A stretch of DNA of 64,000 bases from positions 372,001 to 436,000 of the forward strand of contig NZ_FMZM01000003.1 in NCBI RefSeq assembly GCF_900101465.1, given 5' to 3'. Below the pieces are notes generated by a model, which saw only the letters and a program-made list of their open reading frames with translations, had not been told where the DNA came from and ran no database searches. Position 1 is the stretch's first letter. Each line of letters begins with the position of its first letter. This DNA comes from Nocardioides lianchengensis. GTDB lineage: Bacteria > Actinomycetota > Actinomycetes > Propionibacteriales > Nocardioidaceae. Both the position numbers and the translations under genes were made by a program. This document shows, piece by piece, positions 36,453 to 46,836 of this stretch.

Positions 36453-37837
36453 GCCCGACCCTCCCCTCGTCCGGGACGACGCAGCAGGGTCCGCGCCTCG
36501 CCCGCGGTCACGACCGAGCCGGTCACCAGGACGGCGCCGGAGCCGAGCGGCGACCCGAGGGCCTCCCCCGCCTCGGCGAGCGTCGCAGCGGCGTGGATCG
36601 CGTCCTCGAGCCGCGCCTCGACGCTGACCCGGTCCTCGTCGAAGATCTCCCGGGCGACCGCGGCGAGCTGCTCGGCGGGCATCGCCCGGTCGGTGGAGTT
36701 CTGGGTGCAGATCACGTGGGCCAGATGCGGCTCCAGGGCGGCGAGCAGGCCCTCGGCGTCCTTGTCGGCCATCACGCCGATCACCCCGATCAGCGGCGAG
36801 AAGGTGAAGGAGTCCTCGATCGCCGCGGCCGAGGCGGCCGCACCGTGCGGGTTGTGGGCCGAGTCGAGCACCACCGTGGGCGAGCGGCGCACGATCTCGA
36901 GGCGGGCCGGCGACGTCACCTCGGCGAACGCCGCACGGACGAGCTCGTCGTCGAGCGGCTGCTCCCGGGCCGCGAACGCCTCGACGGCGGCCAGCGCGAC
37001 CGCCGCGTTCTGGGCCTGGTGGGCGCCGTAGAGCGGGAGGAAGACGTCGTCGTACCGGCCGCGCAGGCCCTGCAGCGAGACCACCTGGCCGCCGACGGCG
37101 GGCACCCTCGAGATGACGCCGAACTCCAGGCCCTCGCGGGCCACGGTGGCACCGACCTCAGCCGCCCGCTCGAGCAGCACCGTGGCGACCTCGGGCTCCT
37201 GCTGGGCGAGGACGGCGAACGAACCCGGCTTGATGATCCCGGCCTTCTCGACCGCGATCTCGCCGGGCGTCCCGCCGAGGTACTTGGCGTGGTCGACGGC
37301 GATCGGCAGCACCACGGCGACCTGGCCGTCGGCGACGTTCGTCGCGTCCCACGAGCCGCCCATCCCGACCTCGACGACGGCCACGTCGACGGGGGCGTCG
37401 GCGAAGGCGGCGAAGGCCATCCCGACCACGGTCTCGAAGAACGAGAGGGGGTGCTCCTCGGAGGCGTCGACCAGGTGCGTGTACGGCGCCACGTCGTTGA
37501 ACGCCTCGACGAATGCCTCGTCGTCCAGCGGCTCGCCGTCGACCGAGATCCGCTCGCTCATCTTCTCCACGTGCGGGCTGGTGAACCGCCCGGTGCGCAG
37601 GTCGAGCGCCCGGAGCAGGGTGTCGATCATCCGCGAGGTCGAGGTCTTGCCGTTCGTCCCCGTCAGGTGGATGACCGGGTACGCCGCCTGCGGGTCGCCG
37701 AGCAGCTCGGTGAAGGCGCGGATGCGGTCCAGGGACGGCTCGAGCTTCGTCTCGGGCCACCGGGACAGCAGGGCGTCCTCGACCTCCGCGACGGTCTGGG
37801 CGAGGCGGGGGGCGGCGGGGTCTGCGGGCGTCGACAT
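36449..37837 (-). CDS. folC: Folylpolyglutamate synthase/dihydrofolate synthase FolC
   Basis: A 462-residue Mur-ligase-type enzyme that adds glutamate to dihydropteroate/folates. P-loop HLTGTNGKTST at 57-67, ISVDGEPL-type early region, and the DVAVVEVGMGGSWDATNV loop are present, with the C-terminal VLDSAHNPHGA ligand. ATG start. In many actinobacteria valS directly precedes folC; here two genes in the opposite direction lie between. Confidence 0.95.
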   Translation of the reverse strand: MSTPADPAAPRLAQTVAEVEDALLSRWPETKLEPSLDRIRAFTELLGDPQAAYPVIHLTGTNGKTSTSRMIDTLLRALDLRTGRFTSPHVEKMSERISVDGEPLDDEAFVEAFNDVAPYTHLVDASEEHPLSFFETVVGMAFAAFADAPVDVAVVEVGMGGSWDATNVADGQVAVVLPIAVDHAKYLGGTPGEIAVEKAGIIKPGSFAVLAQQEPEVATVLLERAAEVGATVAREGLEFGVISRVPAVGGQVVSLQGLRGRYDDVFLPLYGAHQAQNAAVALAAVEAFAAREQPLDDELVRAAFAEVTSPARLEIVRRSPTVVLDSAHNPHGAAASAAAIEDSFTFSPLIGVIGVMADKDAEGLLAALEPHLAHVICTQNSTDRAMPAEQLAAVAREIFDEDRVSVEARLEDAIHAAATLAEAGEALGSPLGSGAVLVTGSVVTAGEARTLLRRPGRGEGRA

Positions 37838-37866
37838 CGAACCCGATCCTACGGTCGGGACTACCG

Positions 37867-37896
37867 GTGACAGGAACTGAGAACAGGTTCTAGTTT
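37867..37896 (+). promoter_or_regulatory. Promoter with KstR-like operator for the second alcohol dehydrogenase
   Basis: -35 GTGACA (37867-37872), 18-base spacer, -10 TAGTTT (37891-37896); transcription would start at about 37903, the A of the ATG, giving a leaderless mRNA. Between the boxes lies AGAAC-AG-GTTCT (37880-37891), which with flanking bases fits the KstR consensus TNNAACNNGTTNNA at all defined positions but the first. KstR is the TetR-type repressor of sterol catabolism in actinobacteria; a related regulator is equally possible. Confidence 0.6.
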
Positions 37897-37902
37897 GGCG
37901 GC

Positions 37903-39000
37903 ATGAAGACCACGGTCGCGATCGTCAACTCCCCCGGGGCAGCCTTCACCTTCGAGGAGGTGGAGCTGGAGGGTCCGCGCGCCGACGAGGTGCTGGTGCG
38001 GATCGTGGCCACCGGCCTCTGCCACACCGACGTCACGATGGGGTCGATGCTGCCCGCCGAGATGTTCCCGAACGTCTTCGGCCACGAGGGTGCCGGCGTC
38101 GTCGAGGCGGTCGGACCGGACGTCACCGGCATCGCGGTCGGCGACCACGTGGTCCTGTCGTTCCGCTCCTGCCGGTCGTGCGCCAAGTGCCAGGAGGGCC
38201 TGGTCGGCTACTGCGACTCCAGCCTGATGATCAACTACATGGGCATGCGGATGGACGGCTCGACGACGTACACCCGCGACGGGGCCCCGGTCTTCGGCTC
38301 GTTCTTCGGTCAGTCCTCGTTCTCGCGGCACGCCATCGCGTACGCCGACAACTGCGTCGTGGTGGACAAGGAGCTCGACCTGACGCTGGCCGCGCCGTAC
38401 GGCTGCGGCTTCCAGACCGGTGCCGGCACGGTGCTCAACGTGCTGAAGCCCGGGCCCGCCGACAGCCTGGTCGTGTACGGCGTCGGCGCGGTCGGCCTGG
38501 CCGCCATCGCGGCTGCGGCCGCGCAGGGCGTCGGCACCATCGTCGCGGTCGACCTGCTGGACAGCCGGCTGGCCGAGGCCGCACTGTTCGGGGCGATCGG
38601 CGTCAACCCCTCCGCGCTCGGCGAGCAGTCCGCCCCCGAGCGGGTCAAGGAGCTGACCGGCGGCGGCGCGACGTACGGCATCGACACCACGGCGGTCTCG
38701 GCCGTGGTCAAGCAGGCCCAGCAGTCGCTCGGCATCCGCGGCACCCTGGTCGCGCTCGGCCTGGGACCCGACGAGTACGCCATCGATGCGATCGACCTGC
38801 TCCAGAGCGGCAAGCGGGTGATGGGCTCCATCGAGGGCGACTCCGACCCGCAGGAGATGGTCCCGCGGCTGCTGGCGATGCGCGCCGCCGGCACCTTCGA
38901 CGTCGACGGGCTGATCCGGACCTACCCGTTCGAGCAGATCAACGAGGCGGTCGCCGACGTGCACGCCGGCACGGTCGTGAAAGCGGTCCTCACCTGGTGA
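37903..39000 (+). CDS. Zinc-dependent alcohol dehydrogenase (aryl-alcohol/NDMA-type MDR)
   Basis: A 365-residue medium-chain dehydrogenase. Catalytic zinc: Cys40, His61 (GHEG) and Cys168 (YGCGFQTGAG); structural zinc: Cys90, 93, 96 and 104; Rossmann motif GVGAVG at 193-198. The closest general type is the aryl/geraniol or NAD-dependent alcohol dehydrogenase group. The KstR-like operator in its promoter suggests induction during sterol or aliphatic degradation. It stands alone between folC and a GNAT gene. Confidence 0.9.
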   Translation: MKTTVAIVNSPGAAFTFEEVELEGPRADEVLVRIVATGLCHTDVTMGSMLPAEMFPNVFGHEGAGVVEAVGPDVTGIAVGDHVVLSFRSCRSCAKCQEGLVGYCDSSLMINYMGMRMDGSTTYTRDGAPVFGSFFGQSSFSRHAIAYADNCVVVDKELDLTLAAPYGCGFQTGAGTVLNVLKPGPADSLVVYGVGAVGLAAIAAAAAQGVGTIVAVDLLDSRLAEAALFGAIGVNPSALGEQSAPERVKELTGGGATYGIDTTAVSAVVKQAQQSLGIRGTLVALGLGPDEYAIDAIDLLQSGKRVMGSIEGDSDPQEMVPRLLAMRAAGTFDVDGLIRTYPFEQINEAVADVHAGTVVKAVLTW

Positions 39001-39036
39001 CGGGTGCTCGCCCCTCCGGCGAGGCCGAGCGGCAGC

Positions 39037-39921
39037 TCAGCTGATCACCAGGTTGGCCATGTCGACGACGGGCCGGTAGCCGACCTCGGCATAGATCTTG
39101 TTCGACGTCGGGTTGGCCTGGTCGGTGAACAGGCAGGCCCGGTGCCCGGCGGCGAGGATCCGCGCCGAGACCTGGGCCACGGCCGCGCTCGCGTAGCCGC
39201 GCCGCCGGTGCTCGCGCGGCGTGATCACCGGTCCGACGCGCACGACGCCGTACGCCGGCGCGTTGTGGTGGGTCAGGTGCACGACCGTGCCGTCGGGGTC
39301 CTCCCAGAGCCAGATCTGCCCGGCCGCGACCCGCGGGGCCATCTCGCCCTCGGTGAGGGTCTCCGAGGCGTGCGGCGAGCTCCGGCCGGCCATCTCGGCG
39401 GCCAGCTCCCCGAAGTCGTTCCACCAGGCCGTCGCCAGCGGTACGTCGGTCTCGACCGCCACCCGGAGCCGTCCCGGGGCGTCGTGGGCCACCAGGTCGC
39501 CGAGCTCCCAGAGCCGGGTCCGCTCCTCGACGACCACCGTGCCGCCGCCGAGCCGGGCGGTCTCCTCCGCGAGTAGCTGCGCCGGCCGGAGCGCGCCGTT
39601 GACCCCGCCGAGCACCTCGCCCCGGGCGTGCAGCTCCCGGGCCAGCGCCACGGCCGCCTCGTCCGGCATCGGCAGCAGGAACGCCGGGAACGGCGCGAAC
39701 GGCGCCGTCCGCATGGCCACGCCGACCACCCGACCGTCGTCGCCGAGCACGCTCACCCACCACCGCGGGTGCGCGCCGGGAAGCACCCCGCGGGCGTCCT
39801 CGTCGACCGCCCGCGCGGTCACCGAGGCGACCACGGTGGTGAGCACCGGATCAGCCGCCAGGTGCTCGCCGGAGAGGGCCAGGAAGGCGCTCGGATCGGT
39901 CGTCAGCTCGAGCCGGGTCAT
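39037..39921 (-). CDS. GNAT-family N-acetyltransferase
   Basis: A 294-residue protein; the C-terminal half is a GNAT domain with the acetyl-CoA motif [25 protein letters not shown] (near 220-245) and the [21 protein letters not shown] segment. The N-terminal half is a second, more degenerate lobe. Substrate not identifiable. ATG at 39919-39921, divergent from valS with 68 bases between starts. Confidence 0.87.
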   Translation of the reverse strand: MTRLELTTDPSAFLALSGEHLAADPVLTTVVASVTARAVDEDARGVLPGAHPRWWVSVLGDDGRVVGVAMRTAPFAPFPAFLLPMPDEAAVALARELHARGEVLGGVNGALRPAQLLAEETARLGGGTVVVEERTRLWELGDLVAHDAPGRLRVAVETDVPLATAWWNDFGELAAEMAGRSSPHASETLTEGEMAPRVAAGQIWLWEDPDGTVVHLTHHNAPAYGVVRVGPVITPREHRRRGYASAAVAQVSARILAAGHRACLFTDQANPTSNKIYAEVGYRPVVDMANLVIS

Positions 39922-39975
39922 GGGTCCACGCTAGGGACGGCGACAACCGGTTTTCGCAGGTGAGCGCCGCCACTC

Positions 39976-39981
39976 TAGGAT
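39976..39981 (+). promoter_or_regulatory. -10 element placing valS transcription at its start codon
   Basis: TAGGAT ends 8 bases before the valS ATG, so RNA synthesis should begin at or within two bases of the start codon. No Shine-Dalgarno sequence precedes the ATG, consistent with a leaderless message. The -35 match is poor (TTTCGC, 18-base spacing). Confidence 0.45.
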
Positions 39982-39989
39982 TTCGGGTT

Positions 39990-42611
39990 ATGACCGAGAC
40001 CCCGCAGGACCAGGCCCCCGAGACGACCGACGCACCACGCGCCGTCGTCGTACCGGACAAGCCTGCGCTGGAGGGCCTCGAGCAGCGCTGGGCCGAGCAC
40101 TGGAAGGCCGTCGACACCTACGCCTTCGACCGCACCCAGCCGCGCGAGAACGTCTACTCGATCGACACGCCGCCGCCCACCGTCAGCGGCAGCCTGCACG
40201 TCGGCCACGTCTTCTCCTACACCCACACCGACCTGATCGCGCGCTTCCAGCGGATGCGCGGCAAGACCGTGTTCTACCCGATGGGCTGGGACGACAACGG
40301 CCTGCCGACCGAGCGCCGGGTGCAGAACTACTTCGGCGTCCGCTGCGACCCGAGCCTGCCCTACGACGCCGACTTCACCCCGCCGGAGAAGCCGGACCCG
40401 AAGCGGCAGATCCCGATCAGCCGGCCCAACTTCATCGCCCTGTGCGAGCAGCTGGTCGAGGAGGACGAGCAGGTCTTCGAGTCGCTGTGGCGCACCCTCG
40501 GCCTCTCGGTCGACTGGAAGCAGCACTACACGACGATCGGCGCGAAGTCGCAGGTCGTCAGCCAGCGCGCCTTCCTGCGCAACTTCGCGCGGGGCGAGGC
40601 CTACCTGCAGGAGGCGCCGACCCTCTGGGACGTCACCTTCCAGACCGCGGTCGCGCAGGCCGAGCTCGAGGCGCGCGAGTACGCCGGCGCCTACCACCGG
40701 GTCGCCTTCCACCGCCCCGACGGACAGCCGCTGCACATCGAGACCACCCGCCCCGAGCTCATCCCGAGCGTCGTGGCCCTGATCGCCCACCCCGACGACG
40801 AGCGCTACCAGCCGCTGTTCGGGACCACCGTGACCAGCCCGGTCTTCGGGGTCGAGATCCCGGTGCTCGCCCACCCCGCGGCCGAGGCCGACAAGGGCGC
40901 GGGCATCGCCATGTGCTGCACCTTCGGCGATCTCACCGACGTCACCTGGTGGCGCGAGCTGCAGCTCCCCGTGCGCACCGTCATCGGGCGCGACGGGCGC
41001 TTCCTGCGCGAGACCCCCGAGTGGCTGGCCGCCGAGCCCGCGGCGGCGTCGTACGCCGACCTCGCGGGCAAGACCACGTTCAGCGCCCGCGAGACGATGG
41101 TCGCCAAGCTGCGCGAGACCGGCGACCTCGACGGCGAGCCGAAGCCGACCCAGCGGATGGCGAACTTCTACGAGAAGGGCGACAAGCCGCTCGAGATCGT
41201 GGCCACCCGCCAGTGGTACATCAAGAACGGCGGGCGCGACACCGCCCTGCGCACCGAGATGGTCGAGCGCGGCAGCGAGATCACCTGGGTCCCGACTCAC
41301 ATGTTGCACCGCTACGAGAACTGGGTCGGCGGCCTGAACGGCGACTGGCTGATCTCGCGCCAGCGGTTCTTCGGCATCCCGTTCCCGGTCTGGTACCCCC
41401 TCGACGCCGAGGGCGAGCCCGACTACGCCCACCCGCTGATGCCGAGCGAGGCCGAGCTCCCGGTCGACCCGTCCACCGACGCCCCGCGCGGGTACGACGA
41501 GTCGCAGCGCGGACAGGCCGGCGGCTTCATCGGCGACCCCGACGTGATGGACACCTGGGCGACCTCGTCGCTCACGCCGCACATCGCGGGCGGCTGGGAG
41601 AGCGACGACGACCTGTTCCAGCGGGTCTTCCCGATGGACCTGGCCACCCAGGCCCACGACATCATCCGCACCTGGCTGTTCTCGCGCGTGGTCCGCTCCC
41701 ACTTCGAGAACGGCGTCGCGCCCTGGCACCACGCGCTGATCTCCGGCTTCGTGGTCGACCCGGACCGCAAGAAGATGTCGAAGTCCAAGGGCAACGTCGT
41801 CGTCCCGACCGAGATCCTGGAGAAGTTCGGTGCCGACGCCGTCCGCTGGCGTGCGGCGATGTCACGCCCTGGCCTGGACTCGCCGTTCGACGAGAGCCAG
41901 ATGAAGGTCGGCCGCCGGCTCGCCATGAAGGTCCTCAACGCCTCCAAGTTCGTCCTGGGCGGCGTCGGCGCGACCGAGCTGCAGCCGTTCGCGGTCTCCG
42001 CCCCGGTGGACTGCGCCCTGCTCGCGCGGCTGGCGCTGGTCATCCGCCGGTCCACCGACGCGTTCGAGGCCTACGACTACACCACCGCGCTCGAGACGGT
42101 CGAGAAGTTCTTCTGGGAGTTCTGCGACGACTACCTCGAGCTGGTCAAGGAGCGCGCGTACGACGAGGACGGCGGCTCGGCCACCGCCTCGGCCAAGGCG
42201 ACCCTGGCCATCGCGCTCGAGGTTCAGCTGCGGCTGCTCGCGCCGTTCCTGCCCTACGTGACCGAGGAGGTCTGGTCGTGGTGGCAGGAGGGCTCGATCC
42301 ACCGAGCTGCCTGGCCGACCGAGCTCGACCTGGGCTCCGCCGCGGCCGCCGACCCGGCGACGGTCGACGCCGTCGCCGCGGTGCTCGTCGGCATCCGCGG
42401 CGCGAAGTCGCAGGCCAAGGTGTCGATGCGCGCCGAGCTCTCCCGGGTCGAGGTCACCGGCCCCGAGGCGCTGGTCCGGGCCGCCGAGCTGGCCGCCGAC
42501 GACCTGCGCCGTACCGGCAAGGTCACCGGCGACCTCGTCTTCACCCCGACCGGCGAGACCGGCCAGGAGATCTCCGTGCACGCCGAGCTGGCCGAGACTC
42601 CCACCGAGTAG
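39990..42611 (+). CDS. valS: Valyl-tRNA synthetase
   Basis: An 873-residue class I synthetase. The HIGH-type motif LHVGH is at 69-73 and KMSKS at 595-599; [19 protein letters not shown] and the CP1 editing domain are in place. The C-terminus ends without the coiled-coil arm of E. coli ValRS, so it belongs to the shorter, second ValRS type found in many actinobacteria. ATG at 39990; the ten codons upstream overlap the promoter. Confidence 0.97.
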   Translation: MTETPQDQAPETTDAPRAVVVPDKPALEGLEQRWAEHWKAVDTYAFDRTQPRENVYSIDTPPPTVSGSLHVGHVFSYTHTDLIARFQRMRGKTVFYPMGWDDNGLPTERRVQNYFGVRCDPSLPYDADFTPPEKPDPKRQIPISRPNFIALCEQLVEEDEQVFESLWRTLGLSVDWKQHYTTIGAKSQVVSQRAFLRNFARGEAYLQEAPTLWDVTFQTAVAQAELEAREYAGAYHRVAFHRPDGQPLHIETTRPELIPSVVALIAHPDDERYQPLFGTTVTSPVFGVEIPVLAHPAAEADKGAGIAMCCTFGDLTDVTWWRELQLPVRTVIGRDGRFLRETPEWLAAEPAAASYADLAGKTTFSARETMVAKLRETGDLDGEPKPTQRMANFYEKGDKPLEIVATRQWYIKNGGRDTALRTEMVERGSEITWVPTHMLHRYENWVGGLNGDWLISRQRFFGIPFPVWYPLDAEGEPDYAHPLMPSEAELPVDPSTDAPRGYDESQRGQAGGFIGDPDVMDTWATSSLTPHIAGGWESDDDLFQRVFPMDLATQAHDIIRTWLFSRVVRSHFENGVAPWHHALISGFVVDPDRKKMSKSKGNVVVPTEILEKFGADAVRWRAAMSRPGLDSPFDESQMKVGRRLAMKVLNASKFVLGGVGATELQPFAVSAPVDCALLARLALVIRRSTDAFEAYDYTTALETVEKFFWEFCDDYLELVKERAYDEDGGSATASAKATLAIALEVQLRLLAPFLPYVTEEVWSWWQEGSIHRAAWPTELDLGSAAAADPATVDAVAAVLVGIRGAKSQAKVSMRAELSRVEVTGPEALVRAAELAADDLRRTGKVTGDLVFTPTGETGQEISVHAELAETPTE

Positions 42612-42613
42612 CC

Positions 42614-42669
42614 CGCCGAGTCGGCGCGAGTTGGGCGCCGAGTCGGCGCGAGCTCGCGCCGACTCGGCG
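42614..42669. terminator. 34-bp perfect palindrome plus direct copy: bidirectional terminator
   Basis: 42636-42669 is a perfect 34-bp palindrome built from two inverted copies of GCCGAGTCGGCGCGAG; a third, direct copy of the same sequence stands at 42615-42630. It fills the space between the convergent stops of valS and the next gene, so it probably terminates both. The same core motif makes the ndk/mreB hairpin at 33510-33543. Confidence 0.75.
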
Positions 42670-42670
42670 A

Positions 42671-43324
42671 TCAGCGGCGCCCGCGGCCTCCACCGTGGCC
42701 ATGACCATGGTCGCCACTGCGGCGGTCGCCTCGCTCGTCCCGGTCCCGGCCCCGGTTGCCGCGATCCCGGTCGCCGCGGTCACCGCTGCCCATCTCGGGC
42801 TCGCCGTGGCCGCGCCCCTGCGAGTGCCCCGGCGAGTGCCCCGGGCCCCGGTGGCCGGACTTGTCCGGCCTCCCCTGCTTGTCCTGGTGGCCGCGGTGCC
42901 CGCGCCCGCGGTCGGGCCTCGGCTCCGGTGCCGGCTCGGTCGAGGGTACGGGCGGGGCGGACGGCTGGGTGGCCGACTGGGTGGCCGACTGGGTGGCCGG
43001 CACGATCGGGGCATCGGCGGTGGCGACGCCACTCGGTCGGTCAGGCTTCGTGACCCGGAACTCCCGGACCACCCGGTGCGACCTCGGTGATGCAGGGCCT
43101 GGGCGGGTCCGCGGCACGGCCGTGGGCACCGGCCCCAGCGGAGCGGCGGGGGGCTCCGCCAGCCGATCCACCTGGTTGCCCGCCAGCACCGACTGGACCT
43201 CCGGCGTCGGGAGGCCCAGGAAGCCGCGGACGGCCTCGCTGCGCAGACCGGAGACGATGATGACCGCGCAGGCCACCAGCACCACCACGAAGGCCAGCAG
43301 CGGCCGTCGATGCTCCTTGATCAC
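42671..43324 (-). CDS. Membrane-anchored His/Gly/Arg-rich protein of unknown function
   Basis: A 217-residue protein: one N-terminal helix (about 8-27), a Pro-rich middle with a triple SATQ repeat, and a highly biased C-terminal 80 residues of His, Gly, Arg and Asp ([41 protein letters not shown]). The tail should lie outside the cell and could bind metal or polyanions, but this is composition only. GTG start with a GGTGGAG-like ribosome site. No family recognised. Confidence 0.65.
   Translation of the reverse strand: MIKEHRRPLLAFVVVLVACAVIIVSGLRSEAVRGFLGLPTPEVQSVLAGNQVDRLAEPPAAPLGPVPTAVPRTRPGPASPRSHRVVREFRVTKPDRPSGVATADAPIVPATQSATQSATQPSAPPVPSTEPAPEPRPDRGRGHRGHQDKQGRPDKSGHRGPGHSPGHSQGRGHGEPEMGSGDRGDRDRGNRGRDRDERGDRRSGDHGHGHGGGRGRR
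42965..43000 (-). repeat. 12-bp tandem repeat, three copies, coding SATQ
   Basis: CTGGGTGGCCGA occurs three times head-to-tail (the last copy with one change), giving the [12 protein letters not shown] stretch in the His-rich membrane protein. A likely slippage site. Confidence 0.8.
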
Positions 43325-43439
43325 TCCACCACCTTCCGAGAGCCCCGTCGCGCTCAGGCGAGGCCCGCCGGGTCAACGGGGCCACGTGCCCACGGTGACG
43401 CAGGCGCGGGTTTCGATCTCGAACGGTCCAGACCAGTCG

Positions 43440-43575
43440 TCAGGGTCGGACGAGGCCGGCCTTCCTGCTGGTCGAGAAGCGAGCTCATCGAGATCCGGCC
43501 TTTTCGAGACCCAACGCCGGGTCTCGATACGCGCCGTCACGGCCTCGCAAGCTCGGCCGTGGGCGCACTCGACCT
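43440..43575. repeat. Copy of an interspersed actinobacterial hairpin repeat
   Basis: The gap between the His-rich gene and clpX (about 284 bases) holds no gene. Its core has TCGAGACCC-N6-GGGTCTCGA (43504-43527), then GGTCTCGATACGCGCC, a CACGGCC/GGCCGTG stem (43538-43561) and GGCGCACTCGACC. The layout matches the GGTCTCGATACG...CTCGACC hairpin repeat that I recall as frequent between genes in Nocardioides-type genomes; GGTCGAGAAGC at about 43468 may be a partial second copy. It probably also ends clpX transcription. Confidence 0.6.
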
Positions 43576-43608
43576 CCGCCTTCCGACGGAGCCGCTGACG
43601 CGTCTCCG

Positions 43609-44889
<1,281 letters not shown>

Positions 44890-44939
44890 GGCAGGTCATC
44901 CTCCACTCGACAAGGTGCAAAAACTCAGAAGCGACGGTA

Positions 44940-44974
44940 CCCCGTGCCGACCCCGCAGGGGGGCCGACACGGGG
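44940..44974 (-). terminator. Hairpin between clpP2 and clpX
   Basis: Nested stems CCCCGTG/CACGGGG (44940-44946 with 44968-44974) and CCCC/GGGG inside, starting 7 bases after the clpP2 stop. It could separate or attenuate clpX from the clpP1P2 message. Confidence 0.6.
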
Positions 44975-44980
44975 CATTCG

Positions 44981-45643
44981 TCAGGACGGGCTGAGGGCGG
45001 GGGTGCCCTTGAGCGACTCGAGGACCGAGTCGATGAGGCCGTACTCCACGGCGCCCGCGGCGGTCAGGATCTTGTCGCGCTCGATGTCGCGGCTGACCTG
45101 CTCGATGTCGCGGCCGGAGTGGTCGCTGATCATCTTCTCCAGCAGCTCGCGCATCCGGAGGATCTCGTTGGCCTGGATCTCGATGTCCGAGGTCTGGCCG
45201 AACGTGCCCTCGGTGTAGGGCTGGTGGATCAGGATCCGGCTGTTCGGCAGCGCGAGGCGCTTGCCGGCGGTGCCGGCGGCCAGCAGCACGGCCGCAGCCG
45301 ACGCCGCCTGGCCGATGCATACCGTCTGCACGTCGGGCTTGATGAACTTGATGGTGTCGTAGATCGCCGTCAGCGCGGTGAACGAGCCACCGGGGCTGTT
45401 GATGTAGATGCTGATGTCCTGGTCGGGGTTCATCGACTGCAGGCAGAGCAGCTGGGCGATCACGGCGTTGGCCACGTCGTCGGAGATCGGCGTGCCGAGG
45501 TAGATGATGCGGTCCTCGAACAGCTTCCCGTAGGGGTCGATCCGGCGGAAGCCGTACGACGTCCGCTCCTCCCACTGCGGGATGTAGTAGTTGGCGCTGG
45601 GGCCGCTGGGCGCCAGGCCGCCGGGGGCGGTGATGTCAGCCAT
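44981..45643 (-). CDS. clpP2: ATP-dependent Clp protease proteolytic subunit ClpP2
   Basis: A 220-residue serine protease subunit; catalytic triad Ser115 (GQAASAAA), His140 (ILIHQP) and Asp190 (IERDKILTA). The N-terminal NYYIPQWEERTSYGFRRIDPYGKLFEDRIIYLG matches mycobacterial ClpP2 rather than ClpP1. It forms a mixed double ring with ClpP1. ATG start two bases after the clpP1 stop. Confidence 0.95.
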   Translation of the reverse strand: MADITAPGGLAPSGPSANYYIPQWEERTSYGFRRIDPYGKLFEDRIIYLGTPISDDVANAVIAQLLCLQSMNPDQDISIYINSPGGSFTALTAIYDTIKFIKPDVQTVCIGQAASAAAVLLAAGTAGKRLALPNSRILIHQPYTEGTFGQTSDIEIQANEILRMRELLEKMISDHSGRDIEQVSRDIERDKILTAAGAVEYGLIDSVLESLKGTPALSPS

Positions 45644-45645
45644 GA

Positions 45646-46287
45646 TCAGTCCTTCTTGTGGGCCGGGCGGCCGTCGTCGGCGGCTTCGCGGGCGCTCTTG
45701 ACGACCTGGTCGACCAGGCCGTACTCGAGGGCCTGCTCGGCGGTGAACCACCGGTCGCGGTCGGCGTCGGCGATGACCTGCTCGATCGGCTGGCCGGTGT
45801 GCTCGGAGATCAGGTCGAGCAGCACCTTCTTGATGTGCAGGGACTGCTGGGCCTGGATCTTGATGTCGGAGGCGGAGCCACCCATGCCCGAGGAGGGCTG
45901 GTGCATCATGATCCGCGCGTGCGGCAGGGCGTAGCGCTTGCCCTTCGTGCCGGCGCAGAGCAGGAACTGGCCCATCGAGGCGGCCAGGCCCATGCCGACG
46001 GTGGCGACGTCGTTGGGGATGTAGTTCATCGTGTCGTAGATCGCCATGCCGGCGTCCACGGAGCCACCCGGGGAGTTGATGTGGAGGAAGATGTCCGCCT
46101 CCGGGTCCTCGGCGGAGAGCAGCAGCAGCTGGGCGCAGATCGCGTTGGCGTTCTGGTCGCGCACCTCCGAGCCCAGGAACACGATCCGCTCACGCAGAAG
46201 ACGCTGGTAGATGTGGTCGTCGAGGACGTTGAGGCCGCCGCCACCACCCATCCGGTGGTCGAGCGAGTCGCTGGAGTACTGGGTCAC
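45646..46287 (-). CDS. clpP1: ATP-dependent Clp protease proteolytic subunit ClpP1
   Basis: A 213-residue ClpP with Ser104 (GLAASMGQF) and His129 (RIMMHQPS), and the [15 protein letters not shown] segment with the catalytic Asp, matching mycobacterial ClpP1. The N-terminus carries an extra GGGGG stretch before [21 protein letters not shown], perhaps a processed propeptide. GTG start. First gene of the clpP1P2 unit, behind a ClgR-like box. Confidence 0.95.
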   Translation of the reverse strand: MTQYSSDSLDHRMGGGGGLNVLDDHIYQRLLRERIVFLGSEVRDQNANAICAQLLLLSAEDPEADIFLHINSPGGSVDAGMAIYDTMNYIPNDVATVGMGLAASMGQFLLCAGTKGKRYALPHARIMMHQPSSGMGGSASDIKIQAQQSLHIKKVLLDLISEHTGQPIEQVIADADRDRWFTAEQALEYGLVDQVVKSAREAADDGRPAHKKD

Positions 46288-46340
46288 GCTGCGACCCTAG
46301 CCCGAAGGTCCGACACTTCCACGGACAATCCACGGCTGTT

Positions 46341-46351
46341 CGCCAACAGCG
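46341..46351. promoter_or_regulatory. ClgR-like operator upstream of clpP1P2
   Basis: CGCCAACAGCG fits the ClgR consensus CGCYNANRGCG at every defined base, and lies 54-64 bases upstream of the clpP1 start in the only short gap before it. It overlaps a GCTGTT-N4-AACAGC palindrome. ClgR is the activator of clp genes in actinobacteria. Confidence 0.55.
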
Positions 46352-46359
46352 GATTTCCC

Positions 46360-46836
46360 TCAGTCCCCCGCTGCCGGCACGGCGTCCCGCAGCCGTTCGG
46401 CGGTCTGCCGCATCCCGGCCTCCAGCTCGTCGGCGTGGCCGGTCGAGCCGCCCAGGAAGGCGGTCGCGAACACCGCGCTCAGCCGGGTGAGCCGGCGCGG
46501 CACCGGGCGGCGGTGCACGACCGTCGTCCCTGAGCCCGTGGGCGCCAGCTCCCAGATCCAGCGGGCGCCGCTCGACCGGGTCTCCCAGGCGAGCACGCGA
46601 CCCGGGTCGAGGCCGACGACGACGTTACGCGTCGGCCACACGACCGCTCCGCGCCGGTTGACGCCGAGGTACTGCTGCCCGAGCCGCAGCCCGCCCGGCA
46701 GGAGCGGCACCATCCGCACCAGCTCCGGGCTCCAGTCGGACATCCGGCGCAGGTCGATGAGCACCTCCCACACCCGCGCGGGCGGGGCGTCGACGTGTAC
46801 CTCGGCCCGCAGCTCGCGGTCGGCAGCAGCACTCAC
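46360..46836 (-). CDS. SRPBCC-family protein (polyketide cyclase/dehydrase-like)
   Basis: A 158-residue helix-grip protein with the usual opening LRAEVHVDAPPARVWEVLIDLRRMSDWSPE and a long C-terminal helix. It should bind a hydrophobic ligand; no active site can be named. The GTG at 46834-46836 is preferred because it overlaps the stop of the hydrolase gene in the GTGA manner seen elsewhere in this genome; a GTG three codons upstream is possible. Co-transcribed with the hydrolase. Confidence 0.8.
   Translation of the reverse strand: MSAAADRELRAEVHVDAPPARVWEVLIDLRRMSDWSPELVRMVPLLPGGLRLGQQYLGVNRRGAVVWPTRNVVVGLDPGRVLAWETRSSGARWIWELAPTGSGTTVVHRRPVPRRLTRLSAVFATAFLGGSTGHADELEAGMRQTAERLRDAVPAAGD

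Noticed and set aside
37861..37902. A riboswitch or long leader before the second alcohol dehydrogenase
   Set aside because: The promoter boxes leave no transcribed leader.
43325..43608. A small gene in the gap before clpX's end
   Set aside because: Frames here lack ribosome sites and cover nested inverted repeats; the longest frame is antisense to clpX.
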